Assembly (NCBI GenBank): GCA_028274465.1
Contig: CM051457.1
Span: forward strand, 16,937,097 to 17,001,096
Direction: 5' to 3'
DNA from: Plantago ovata
Taxonomy: Eukaryota; Streptophyta; Magnoliopsida; Lamiales; Plantaginaceae
Length of the DNA: 64,000 bases
Shown piece after piece: positions 48,847 through 60,260 of the stretch. Made by a program: the position numbers and the translations under genes. The notes below the pieces were generated by a model, which saw only the letters and a program-made list of their open reading frames with translations, was not told the origin of the DNA and did no database searches. Every line of letters begins with the position of its first letter. The first letter of the stretch is position 1.

Positions 48847-51800
48847 CTAGTTTCTACGTACGTCCACAGGGGCCTTGGCGGTTGATAGCGCACTGTATGC
48901 ATTAGATATCAAGCGAATAAAATTATCCACATCATGGAAACTCAAGTCAATAGCTTTCTTAACAGAGTCAATGGCCTCTTTATTCAGAGAATCTCCGAGT
49001 GTTACACAAGCTGCTTCAAACATATCCTGTGACTTTTTCGTAGCATCCATTGCACAGATTGCGTCTCCTGCCTGAAAAGACCCGAGTCTCATTAAAAAAA
49101 AAAAAAAACAGAGCAAAGCCCAACATCTTTGTGCAGTGAATGAACTTACAAAGTCAAGTAGCTGATGGACGCCATGGTTGCCAGCTAGTATATTGTGATT
49201 CCCAGAACGAGGAACATTGCCTTTAGATAAAGCGACCTTATCAGCTGTTGCTGAATTGTTTAGGTTATCGACATCAGATGCAGAAGATGATGGAGATTCA
49301 CCTACGACACATGGAAAACATAATTAACAACATTTACAAAGGAAAACGGGAGAAAAAATACCCAGGAATCGGATGGGCAAAGTGGATATAGCTATAACAT
49401 CACTTTCATCCTTTAGCTATACCATACCAAAATAAAACACACCATTAAGAAACATCAGGTTAGAGACTGAACAATGTAAATTCAGGCAGGGTAGGAAGCT
49501 GTATTACCCAGACTCCGGTAAGTATACAGCTCAATACATTAACGCGTTTACTCTCTCATACTTTAAGACACACATCAAGTGTTTACAAACTTTTGTCGTT
49601 TATTGTTTGAAATTAAATGGGAAGCTTACGCAGGAAAGGGGGGAGTATTAGACGCAAGTTGGTTGTTTAAATAAAATTGACCATGGATCCACCTGTATAC
49701 AATACTAATAACAAATATCCAACCCTCCTAAAAAAGGATCAAAACACAAACCTAGACAATTCAATGACCGGAGAGAGTATTACTTAAATTAGTTTAACAA
49801 TAACAATAATGATAACAATAACAACAACAACAACAAACGACGATGTTAATAATAATAATAATAATTATTATTATTATAATAATAATAATAATAATAACAC
49901 ATCAGCAAACCTTGTGTTCCGATCTGTAGACTGGAATGCAGATCACAGCAAATTCTCTGTATTGCATAACGTTTATTCTGAACTATTCTCATGCAAGCCA
50001 CATGCACACACTTATAGGCCAGAGCAGCAGCAGCCACTTCATGATCCTTTATATATTCAACAGCACAAGTTCTGCACATTGAGTCTTTAATGAGAAGAAA
50101 AAGAAAATACATAAACCAAGAAATTTCACAGCAATGTTGAATAAGACTGGTCAATCTTCACATCCTAGAGTTTTAAGATTCCCAAGCATTGAGTATGTGA
50201 GCTTCATCAACTGAAGATGGGATATCTTACAAGTGAGGTACAAGTGTTTCAATCACGTGGTGTAGTAGATGTGTCTGAGACAATAGGGACTATGCCGAAT
50301 CCAAACAACAGCCGTGAAATCAAGTACAACAATAACAATACTGAGGTACGCAGGATAGATACGTATTTACATACTTGCAAAGCCTGGCAGCAGTACCATA
50401 TGCTTCTATTGGATTCAGCTCCAAAATTTTGCCACTTTCACCATTGCAAGCCTCCAGCAGAAAAGCTCCTTGAAGAAACTTTAGAGCAGCTTGAAAGTTA
50501 GTGTCATTACTTTCAGGTCCAAAATTAGACTTCTGCAAAAATAGATGAGAAGAATAAGAACGAGCAGACAGCAGATTACGGTCTACCTTTAGACGGTTTC
50601 AAGATAAGCAAGGGCAGAGCTTTGCATACCAATCAAGTAATCTACTTATCACACAAACACAGCATACAAGAAAAAAAATTGAAAAGGGAAAGGATCCAAG
50701 ATATAGCATACCATATTGTAGATCACTGGATAACAATTAAAGGGAAAAAATAAATAAAAATAGATGCTGATAAAACAAATCCAGTGTGACCTTAATTAAA
50801 TCAGCATGACTTCTAAGCCCTTTGGCTTCACTCAAGACACTTTTGGCTTTCTTCAATGCAAACCCATTGGGAGAATTCATGTTCACAAGGCTCGACTCCA
50901 GAGCCAAGGATTTCTCTGCTTCATTACAACTAATGTAATCGTCCATCGCTTTCTGATGGCAGGCAATGACTGTATCCTTGAGAGGCTTTGACTTTGATGG
51001 ATCATCAACTACAGATGTTTCTGGTGGTCTTGAATCCACATACCTTTTCCTGGATAATGTGAATCCTGATACGTGTTTGCTAGGACAGGAAGCGCTGTTT
51101 TTATCTACCTGACGAAGGTCAGTACATGATCCCTCATTCGTTTGGTCCATTTCGTGAGACATCTCAGTCGTACTCCCAACCAAATTCTTCTCAGGCTTCG
51201 ATTGTGATAACGCCATATTAATATGATTTTTACTGGGTTCCTCATTATGTCCAGAATAGGCTTCAGAAGCAAGTACACATGAATTTTTCCTGGCCTCTGT
51301 TTCCCGAAAATCAAGAACAGGATTTACAGGAGACCTAAGGGAAGTATCAGTACTTATGACCTTTCTACCTATACTCACCGCAGAACCTTCAATCGAATTT
51401 ACAGATTTCTTCACACTGCCTCTTGCTGAAACATTATTGAACCCAGACTTCATCTTTACCTCATTCGCCATCATTATTGATGGCACCTGGTTAGAGTAGG
51501 CAATCCTTGCGGGGGATGACGATACCGACTCCCCAGGTGAGCTTCTCATGCCAGAATACCTACTTATATTTCTATAAGTGAAAGCTACTGGTTTTTCAAA
51601 TGTCAGGTCCTGTTGGAGTTTGGCAATGTCCTCAGGAGTTACCACACCCTTTACTCTGTTATTCTGTACCTGCTGTTCTATGTTAACACCCCGATCGGTG
51701 GTACAATCCTTGCTCCCCTGTGATCTATCTCTAAATTCTACAGCCTCTCTTTTTGGTATAACATACATGTTGCATCTTTTGGAGTCTTTATCTCCAAACT

Positions 51801-54800
51801 GTGACAGTTGAGGTTTCTTGTCCCTGTGAAAATCACCATCCGTCTGCTCCAGCACTGGAACTTTTCCAGGTTGCAGGTAGCTCCCACTACTTTGTGGCGT
51901 CTGAATCTGAGACTGTGGTCTCTTGAAGTGAATCTGGATCTTGCCCTTTCCTTTCTGTGTATTCTGTTTCTTTACATCTTTCATAGCTGCTTTGTTGGAC
52001 GAGCCATATGTCAAACCATGGCTGCTAGTAACAAAGCTCCCTCCAGATAAGTTGTTGACCAAATAAGGTTCACCAGCAATCTTAATCTTCTTTATCATCC
52101 CATTAGTAGACTCTTTCTTAATTCTTTTTCTCGGATTTGTATCATCTGAAAGATTAAGAAGCAAAAGCAAAGGCAAAATTATGTTGAGGCAGAGGACGTA
52201 AAAAAAATGAAGAGGGAGAGACAGCCAAAACAGAAAACCCTAAACCTTCAACAAATGAGACTCACCATCAATCACATGCTCATCTTTCCGTTTCTTTAGC
52301 TTTGCCACCTCATTAGCCGAATTATTAGGAGGCTGTAAACTGAGTGCGCTTTTTGCATCTTTTCTCACAAAACATTGGTTTGTCTCCTTTGTACCTCCTG
52401 TTTGCAAGGCAAGTCTCTGCAATTTCTTTTTGCTGTCAAAAGAAACCATGTTCATCTTTTTATCTTTTAGTTTCTGCTTCTTTACTTGATCAGAAGCATG
52501 ACCTGAACTAAAGCTCTTGTTGTTCTGACTGAAACCAGCTGAAATTCCCCCATGATTTGTATTAGCAGCATGAGCGGGATTACCAAATTGAGAAATATAT
52601 GTCCACTCGACTGCAGCTGAAGTATCAGCTTCACTAACATCACAGTTATTCTTCCCTGGACTGAAATTCAATAAAACAGCAAGCAAGTCAATGCCTACTC
52701 TGAAGTTAAGTTGCTATACTAAAATATACCAGTCACAAACAGGGGCGGAGTCAGGATTGCAAAGTAGGGGTGGCGAGATATATTATATAAGAACTTTATA
52801 GAAAGTTAGAAATTTGAGTAATTAAATACACTAATGAAAAAATTTGGGGGTGGCAAAACGTGAATTGTACACAAATTTACACATCGTAATAAAAATAATT
52901 CAAAAGTTGACCGCCACCCCCTGTCACCGCCCCTGGTCACAAATGCAGGAATACGTGTGGCTGAGAAAAAGAAAGCAGAAAAAAACCACCTTTGCAAACA
53001 TTGCAACACTAGATGCTCAATTTCGTCTAAGAGTAAAGAAGTCATACTTTTTAATTCACCAAAATAACATATTACTAGAACAGATTATTTTAGTTCATCA
53101 TAACACCGTACTAAGACCAGTATCAAAACCAAATTATTAAAGCCACTATACACGAAAAAGATACAGGTGATTCATCAAAACCGGCCCAATGAGATAAGGT
53201 CATAAGGGAATCAAGCTTTCTAGACTTGTATCATGGTGTAATCGGTTCTGACAATTAACATCATCTGCAACCACTGAGATTTACCACAATGTAATAAAAG
53301 ATGCCCCCCCCCCCTCTTATTAATTATTAGACACTTCACACGGCAACAAAAAGAGCTGGGAGAAAACGGGTGGAAATCTTTGTAGTAACTGCTAACTTTA
53401 CTTTCCAGGTTAAAACTAAGAGATGATATGGCTTTGCAGTATATTTGATAAAGCCTTCCATATCATGGACAGATGGACCACACAAAAACCTATTGAGGAA
53501 CAAACAATAAACTTACAGCCAGTCTATCATACTGCAGAACCAATGTGTAGGCATTGTCTCAGGCTTTTTACCAAACGGAAATAGACGCCACTTTTCACAA
53601 CGCTCACACTGTACCCAATCTTCCTCGACTTTTGTCACGGCAACTGGAGGCTCCATTGTACATGCAAGCGAAGTTACGCAGCCTAAATCCTGTTGTTTAG
53701 TGGATCTACCCTTCAATCTAATAACCTGTTTAGGTTTTGCCTTCGCAGGCTCATGATTAGAGTTCTTAGGCCGGCCATTAAGAGGTCTCTCTGGTACAAG
53801 TTTCATGTTTTCGATATATTCTGGGCGTGCATCTGCCAAACCATTCTTCTCGAGATGAACCTTCTTGCCGCTGTTCCTATTTTTTGGTGCATCACAACCA
53901 CGGTCTTGCAAACTAGTATTTGGCACTAGCTTCCCAGTACTTTGGCTTAAGGTTAATTTCTTCTCATGCTTCAAGTTATCCACAGCATGACCTAATCCTG
54001 AATTATTTTTGTCAAAGATAGGTGGCCGACCAACTTTAGCTCTCAGGTTATCAGACTCTCCTTTAACACTTTCATCATCAGAATAAGTATCATTGTGTGC
54101 TTTCAACGAGGCAGACCTTCTGTTGCCACTACTCCTTCCTTGCCCATCATCAAGTACATTATTGTTCTGAGAAATTCTAGCTTGCTTTTTCACAACCTTG
54201 TCTGCAGTATCGCATCTAGAATTCCGCTGCTCAATTTTTTGCCGATCCTTCCCATCATCAACTACATTATTGTTTACAGAAATCTTGTCTGCTGAATCGC
54301 ATCTGGTTTCTCGTTGCTCAATCTTAAAACAGTTTTTCTCAGAAGTAAGCGAAAGAGAGACACCCTTAAATGAATCACTCGATTCTCTTCCTTCCACCCG
54401 ACCCTTACTTCCCCACTTCTTTTTCACTTGGACATCCGTCTCAGGATCTGTGACTAGATCAGGCAAACGTTTGTCATCCAAATCATGGACGGATTTTAGG
54501 CACTCTGGGACCAGTCTTCCAGAAGTTTTCCCATTGCATACATTCATGGAATTCTCAAGTTTTAACCCACCACCAACATTTTCTTGTTTCTTGAACCGAT
54601 AACTGTATGATGTCAAAGGTCGACCAGAGATTACAGAACTCTTTGTGACAGTTTCATAATCACCATCTACTAAATATTCTGCTTTGAATTTGTTCAGCAA
54701 TTCAGCACAGAGAGGTGAAAGCGGCATAGAATCAGCTACTGGGAAAGAAGTCATGATCTGTTACAAATATGCAGGAGAGATATATACAAATTAATACAAT

Positions 54801-56755
54801 GGCCTTACAGAGAATGATAGTTAACATCATTATGTGAAATCTAATAAACTTTTTGCCCGTAATAAATGTAAAACCCCAGGCATAGGATCTTGAGAAGGAG
54901 GGTACTGCGAGTATGATTCAAGAAGCATAGTGTGTCAACCAAATCAAATGCCAAATTCAATTACAAGTATCCATGTTCACATACACAATAATCTTGTTAT
55001 AAAATCACCTAAAAAGAGAACTACAAAAAAAGAAAAAAAGGCAAAATCATACCTGAAGAATTCTTGCAGGAGATATGTTGAGAGTCTCATGAGACTCAAC
55101 TGGTGATCCAATAGATTCCTCAGAGCTGCTTTCTCCAGAGATAGATGGGGATATAAGGCCCAGTTGATTATAATGTGCAAGTACCGCAGGAGGTGGTACT
55201 TTAATGCGGACCTTCAGTGGATTGTTCCTTGGAGGATGTTGACTCTCAGCCCGGTCAAAATTTGCAACTGAATTTTGCTTGATCAAAGCATCCCCACCGG
55301 AGGCAATTGGGACCTGAGAGGAGTGCTGGGGTAGTGTTGTGCATGTACCTGGAGTGCTGGGAGCAGGACCCTGTGTTGCGACAGAACCCACATAGCTAAG
55401 TAAATACACACACACAATGGCAATCAGTTAATAACTGCTCCAGACCTACCATTTGAACTGGAATAGAAGAATTGTGCCCACGTGACTCTGCAGGGATATG
55501 GCTCAGAGATCCAGGAAAGTTGGGGGTTTGAACTCTTGTCGGGGTCCTTGACTGTGACCGGGGTGGAGACCGTTGATGCATGGGTAAAAATGATCCATAT
55601 CCACCATATTTTGCCCCTGAGAGACAACCACAAAGCAGAAATTATTCAGGGAAAGGAACCAAAGTAACAAATACAAGTCTTCTGTTGTGTACTAACCCAA
55701 ATTTTCTGCTGTAAGATCTCCTTCAAAATCTTTCTGAAAGTGGCCCAATAAACTTTGAACTTTGTCTTCCTTGCATATTAACAACTCAAACAGCATTAGA
55801 CATTGTTGGATATGTGATGACTGAGCAAGATTATTAAGTTATAAGGAACTAAACAATTAAGAGTAAAACAACAATCATGCTTACAAAACACCATTCACAA
55901 TAAACACATAAACTGGCAAGTTCTAGCAAATTACACTACAGCATTCATGTCACCAAGTTGCACTATGGCTAGATGACCAGCCGACAAGTATTTCTTGAGA
56001 TGGTTCCGAGTAATCCTCCAATTACTATTCACAAAGAGATCGGCTTGGGAACTCTAATGATTAACAAGAATGGATCACCATTAACACATAAGTTGGCAAG
56101 TTCTAGTACCTAGTACTACAGTATTCATGTCAAGAAGTTGCATTTACTATGGTTATATGACCCAGCTGACACGTATTTCTTCATATACGAACCAATAATC
56201 CTCGAAATCACTAGTTGCAAAGAGAACAACTTATGAACTCTGATGTTTGTCAAGTGAAATTAGCCAACTCTATGATAAACCCAGGTAACCCAATCATTGC
56301 AACTTAAACATCAAGCATTCCTCTCACCCCACATGACTATATTCAAACAGTGACTCCTCCCATTCCAAGTTCAGGCTCATGAACATTCACATCAACACAA
56401 AATTTCACCATTCCACCTCCTCAATAAACTAAACCAAGTATACATTTTGTATACATTTTTATAGTAACATGATGATCACATGGCAATTGGCAGAAAAATA
56501 CAAGAAACAGATAATGAAACACAAATAAACAAAGAATTATCTTACAAAGTAAGAAAGATCAACATTATAATCATCATCATAATTGCAGTCCAAAGCTTCT
56601 CCTTCTTCAATTTCAGGATGCTCTTCTACAATCATCCCTGGGCCACTTCCAGAAACACGCAAGAAGCCCTTTATCCTACACCCAAAACCCCTCAAAACCC
56701 TAGACCAAATTGTATCCGAAAATCCAACATAACACTCTTCAATTCCAAAATCCAA
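48847..56755 (-). CDS. CW-type zinc-finger protein (plant CWZF family)
   Basis: Eleven exons: 56755-56546, 55769-55697, 55616-55450, 55370-55053, 54757-53517, 52660-52266, 52145-50791, 50532-50375, 50071-49911, 49301-49150, 49071-48847. They join to about 1484 residues. Conserved N-terminal blocks include IEEGEA, LLGHFQKDFEGDLTAENLG, KYGGYGSFLP and LKVRIKV. The CW domain spans two exons with zinc ligands C640, C643, C664, C676 and the aromatic W646 and W662. CW domains read methylated lysine 4 of histone H3, so this is probably a nuclear chromatin reader. The middle is Lys/Ser-rich and disordered. The C terminus holds the conserved helical part with FQAALKFLQGAFLLEAC, AAAALAYKC and GESPSSSASDVDNLNN. 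The start is uncertain: Met41 (codon at 56633-56635) would begin closer to the conserved acidic block. Intron 5 contains a hAT MITE. Confidence 0.88.
49800..49895. repeat. AAC/AAT microsatellite in CWZF intron
   Basis: AACAAT and AACAAC units shade into AAT and ATT units, ending about 20 bp before an exon boundary at 49911. Closeness to the splice donor side makes length variation potentially relevant. Confidence 0.85.
52732..52943. mobile_element. hAT MITE with perfect 8-bp target duplication
   Basis: The element is 52740-52935 (196 bp). GTCACAAA flanks it on both sides. The ends are CAGGGGCGGAG and, on the other strand, CAGGGGCGGTG, the CAGGGGCGG terminus known for Ac-like hAT MITEs. It lies in intron 5 of the CWZF gene and has no coding capacity. 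Confidence 0.9.
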
Positions 56756-57290
56756 ACTTTAAGCCAAGAAATTATTACTCCAGACCCACCACAAAATGCT
56801 ATGGGGGAGCATATACCAACCCAAAAATCCACCAAAAGAATCAAACTTTAAAACCCTAGTTTGTGATCATCAGAAAACACAGCACAAAAACAAATACCAA
56901 AAATAAAAACTAAATTTTTAAAAGGCCAAACAAACACCGCCGGAAAAGGAAAAACAATATAGAGAAAATGTAATTCCGGAAAAGAAACTATGTTGCAGTG
57001 AAAGACGATCGTTCCGATTTCTGAGAGCAACGGTTTCGTTTCTATTTTAGTTCTGATGATTTAATTTCACTTGTGTTCTTCTTTGATACACAGTTTTGTT
57101 TTGAGGGGGAAGAAGGGTTCTAAGGGTTATTTGTTTCTTATTATTATTATTATTATAATAAATAATAATTTCCTTTCATTTATTATTAGTATTTTCCTTT
57201 TCCTTTTGATTCTTATCTTTGCATTCTTGATACAAAGTTTGATTTTCATTCATTTGGAGTTTGATTAATTCATTTTCAAGGAAGAAAAAA
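56756..57290 (-). promoter_or_regulatory. CWZF leader and promoter region
   Basis: Region upstream of the first CWZF exon. It should include the 5' UTR and core promoter. A short ATT microsatellite lies at 57140-57160. I could not fix a TATA box or transcription start. Confidence 0.4.
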
Positions 57291-57294
57291 AAAA

Positions 57295-58239
57295 ATTTTA
57301 TTCTCAGGTCGGCTCGAACCGTTCGTACCGACCTGACCACATGTCTCCATTAGATCGCTGCCACATGGCACTTCATTTAATCTGATCTCTTATTTTTGGT
57401 TCAAAGTTATTTTACATGTACTTTTGGTACGATCTATACAAAAATTATATTTTTTAACTAAAGAATTTCACCTAAAATATAAGTTGACTATAATGCCCTT
57501 TTTTTTACATATGTATTTTTATATATTGAAAAATAGTTTTTTGAAAATTTAAATTTTATATAATCACACATAACAAACGTTATTTATCCCGAATACGAAG
57601 AACCCTAATCTAATCATCGATTTTCCCCTCTCGTCTCGGAGAAGAAGCCTGATTTGCACCGTTCTTAACTCCCTTCTTCATCGAAGTGTGCATCGACGTG
57701 TGATGAATATATAGCTATCTACTAGTGGTGGTAATAATTAATTGCGCAACATCAGGATGATGAGATGAAAAGAATCAACTTTGAAACTACTCTTCACCTT
57801 CGATCATCATTAATTAATTATACACAGATTGTTATGCTATGATGATCATCTTTTCCAAATTCCATCTAAATTGCGGAGGAATTGTTTAATTATGAGATTG
57901 GGGAAGAAGAAAATCTTACTCGATCAAGCATAATTGAATTGAAGGAATTTGACACAGATTTTTATTGAGGAATTAAGTATAATGATTTTGATTTTTGTTA
58001 AATGAATTTCAATTACAATTTTTTTTAAATGTATTTTTATTTATTTTAAGGATATAATAAAAATATAAATTACTAAAATTAATGAAAAGGTTATGAGTAT
58101 AAATGTACATTCAAAATGTATAATTAAAATGAAATTATTTATAATTAAAATAATAACTTCGTACCAATGCCACATGGCAACAATTTAGTGGAGACATGTA
58201 TTCAGGTCGGTACGAAAGCGACCTGATAATAGAAATCCC
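57295..58239. mobile_element. Mutator-like non-autonomous element, copy 2
   Basis: The ends match the element at 40306-41445: left TTTTATTCTCAGGTCGG, right on the other strand GGGATTTCTATTATCAGG. Hairpins follow, CAGGTCGG with CCGACCTG at 57305-57335 and a similar one at 58203-58226. Internal landmarks such as TTGACTATAATGCCCTT (left part) and AATGCCACATGGC (right part) occur in the same order. The left edge runs into an A homopolymer, so the target duplication cannot be read. It lies about 500 bp upstream of the CWZF start codon. Confidence 0.65.
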
Positions 58240-59327
58240 AAAAAAAACATATGATTTATGTTCATATCAACAAAACATTTCACTTCATCAATTCAAATTA
58301 GTTCAGTTCAGGTCAATTTGGTTCGTATTTGTTTGTTGTTTTTTTATGTTACAAATAAGTTCAGTTCAGTACTTCAGTTCAGACGAAAGGGATAAGATCT
58401 AAGGGACTTAAGTAATTATACGATCTAGGATAAACGCACATTAACAGTAATCGTATATAATCTATACGTTTGAGACAAATTCTCATTAATCGGATCCAAG
58501 TTCATTTAAAGTCAAATCCTAATAAAACCTAAGGTTTCATGCATGTATTTCCTCTAGTAAGCCTACTGCAATTTCGTTGTGGCGTTTTACCAAAACTCAA
58601 AACCACACGCATGGTAAATGTAATTGAAATTTGGTATTTCATGAAACTACATCCATATCCATATGTGTTAGTTAGGTAGCAAATGTAGAGTTCCAATTTA
58701 CATATGAGTATACTGGAAGACACGTACTAATAAATGGGATTCTTGCAAATTCAAGATTCGGACATCGAATTTTCATATGGGTAACATATGGGTCCAAATA
58801 TGAAGATAAATAGGCACTTTCTTTGTAGAAACGACACCTAGCCAATTCAAATAACCTTGTGGATGTTAATCTCTAAGTAAGATCATCTTCCTCGTTGTGA
58901 ACATCATAGCTACCAATAATACTACCATCTATAAAGTTTTTCTTATCTGGGTCAAGGGATATCCACCTACCAAGACCAAATAAAATGGCTAGACATAAAG
59001 AAGTAATACCCCAAGAATATTATATGCCCACGACGGTGAGGTCCACCTGCATTGGCTTGCAAACAAATGCACGAGTTTTGTTATTTAAAAACACTGCCAC
59101 AAGCATAATTCATAGCTTTCGTAGCAACTTGTATCCGCAAAAGCCTGGCCCTATTCGAATGAGTGACATGTGTGATCAAACACGCAAATTCAGTGTAAGA
59201 TACTCCTAAAAGACCAATGTAAGTTTTCAATATTGTTTATATCTATCTCACTAGAATAACATCTTTAATCATTCGAATGTACATTCTATCTGATAGTACA
59301 TTAGTAAGAGAACTGTTATCTAATTAG
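58240..59327. other. Intergenic DNA with repeat fragments
   Basis: 58285-58385 is a second AAGTTCAGTTCAG-type repeat. 58795-58930 is a TATA-containing segment duplicated at 61110-61260. An open frame at 58985-59209 follows it but matches no family I know and is probably chance or a decayed gene. Confidence 0.4.
58795..58930 (+). promoter_or_regulatory. Promoter-like segment, duplicate A
   Basis: It contains AAATATGAAGATAAATAGGCA, ACCTAGCCAATTCAA, GATGTTAATCT and CATCTTCCTC in an order shared with 61110-61260. The TATA-like element is weak here (GATAAATAGG). It may be a relic promoter of a duplicated gene whose coding part is lost or unrecognised. Confidence 0.35.
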
Positions 59328-59587
59328 TACTTCCTCCATTTTCCTTTATTTGAAGTTTTAACAGATTTCACACAAATTAATGAGGTAATGATTGAGCTAT
59401 AAACTTTAGAAATATTTGAATGAATTTAAATTGAAAGATGAGAAAGAAAAAGAGAGGAACATATTACTTTATTGGAAATCTCATCTAGGTACATTTGACT
59501 CATATAAGGTTTATACCCAAAAACTTAATAATTTGAAATGCCTCAAATTATCTAAAAATAAAAAAAATACAAAAAATGGAGGAAGTA
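59328..59587. mobile_element. Stowaway-type MITE
   Basis: The ends are CTTCCTCCATTTT at 59330 and its complement AAAATGGAGGAAG ending at 59585, flanked by TA on both sides. A 256-bp element with a TA duplication and such ends fits the Tc1/mariner-derived Stowaway group. No coding capacity. Confidence 0.75.
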
Positions 59588-59639
59588 TATTTTTTCAAAT
59601 ATTTGAGTTGATTGTAGGTTTATAAACTATCCAACGATG

Positions 59640-60060
59640 AATCATATATAACATAATATATTAAAATCATACTCCCAAAGGTGAAGCCCGTTCACCTCAT
59701 GTCCTAACTTGGCCAAGGAATTTGCACACGCATTCCCCTCGCGTTTAGTATGTTGCAATACACTCTCCCATTGTTGGCGATGGAAGCTCCGCACATCTTC
59801 AAGTAAGTTGTGTAAAGGATGTTCCGTCGTGTTCGTGGCTTTGATAAGCTTGTATATTACTTTCGAGTCCGTTTCCACCATAATCTTTGGCGTCCGCTGT
59901 CCCATGCTAGTCTAAGTCCCTGCCGCAAAGCTAGTAACTCGGCTATATTAATTGTTACTTCAAGGAGTTTTTTTAGTAGCCAACGATCCACCCTCCATGT
60001 TCATCACGCAAGAGCCCAACGTCCGCTACCGTATTTGTTGAGCTGATGCGGTCAGATTTG
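59640..60060 (-). pseudogene. RNase H-like domain pseudogene
   Basis: On the minus strand the part 59642-59905 encodes the second half of a plant RNase H-like domain (RVT_3 type): the ETDSK catalytic Asp block, LIK, ESVLQHTKREGNACANSLAKLGHE. Upstream, to about 60060, the first half (LRDEHGGWIVGY, then AELLALRQGLRLAW) is recognisable but broken by stops and frame changes. Such domains come from non-LTR retroelements or their domesticated relatives. It is a decayed fragment with no start codon context. Confidence 0.7.
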
Positions 60061-60260
60061 AACAGCTGAAAAAAATCTAAACTTTATATTTTATCGGGTT
60101 ACCCACGGGTATCCAATTGTATTACATTGAAACCCGAACACGAACCGGAATATTTGGGTAAAATGATGGGTAATCCGAACCCGAATATGAACACAATACC
60201 CGATCTATCCGTACCCGTTCGGGTCGGGTTAGGTACCCAATTACCCGACCCGTTCGCCCA
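60061..60260. repeat. GGGTACCC-rich repeat end
   Basis: Dense blocks of ACCCGAACCCGAA and CGGGTCGGGT over about 200 bp, typical of the ends of plant hAT-like or other DNA elements. The matching opposite end was not found. Confidence 0.35.

Noticed and set aside
42425-56755. Specialised-metabolism gene cluster around the dioxygenase
   Set aside because: The only neighbours are a chromatin-type zinc-finger gene and transposons. No other biosynthetic enzyme is present in the window.
58985-59209. A 74-residue frame after promoter-like duplicate A
   Set aside because: Tempting because of the upstream segment, but the residue pattern matches no family and the frame is not found after duplicate B.
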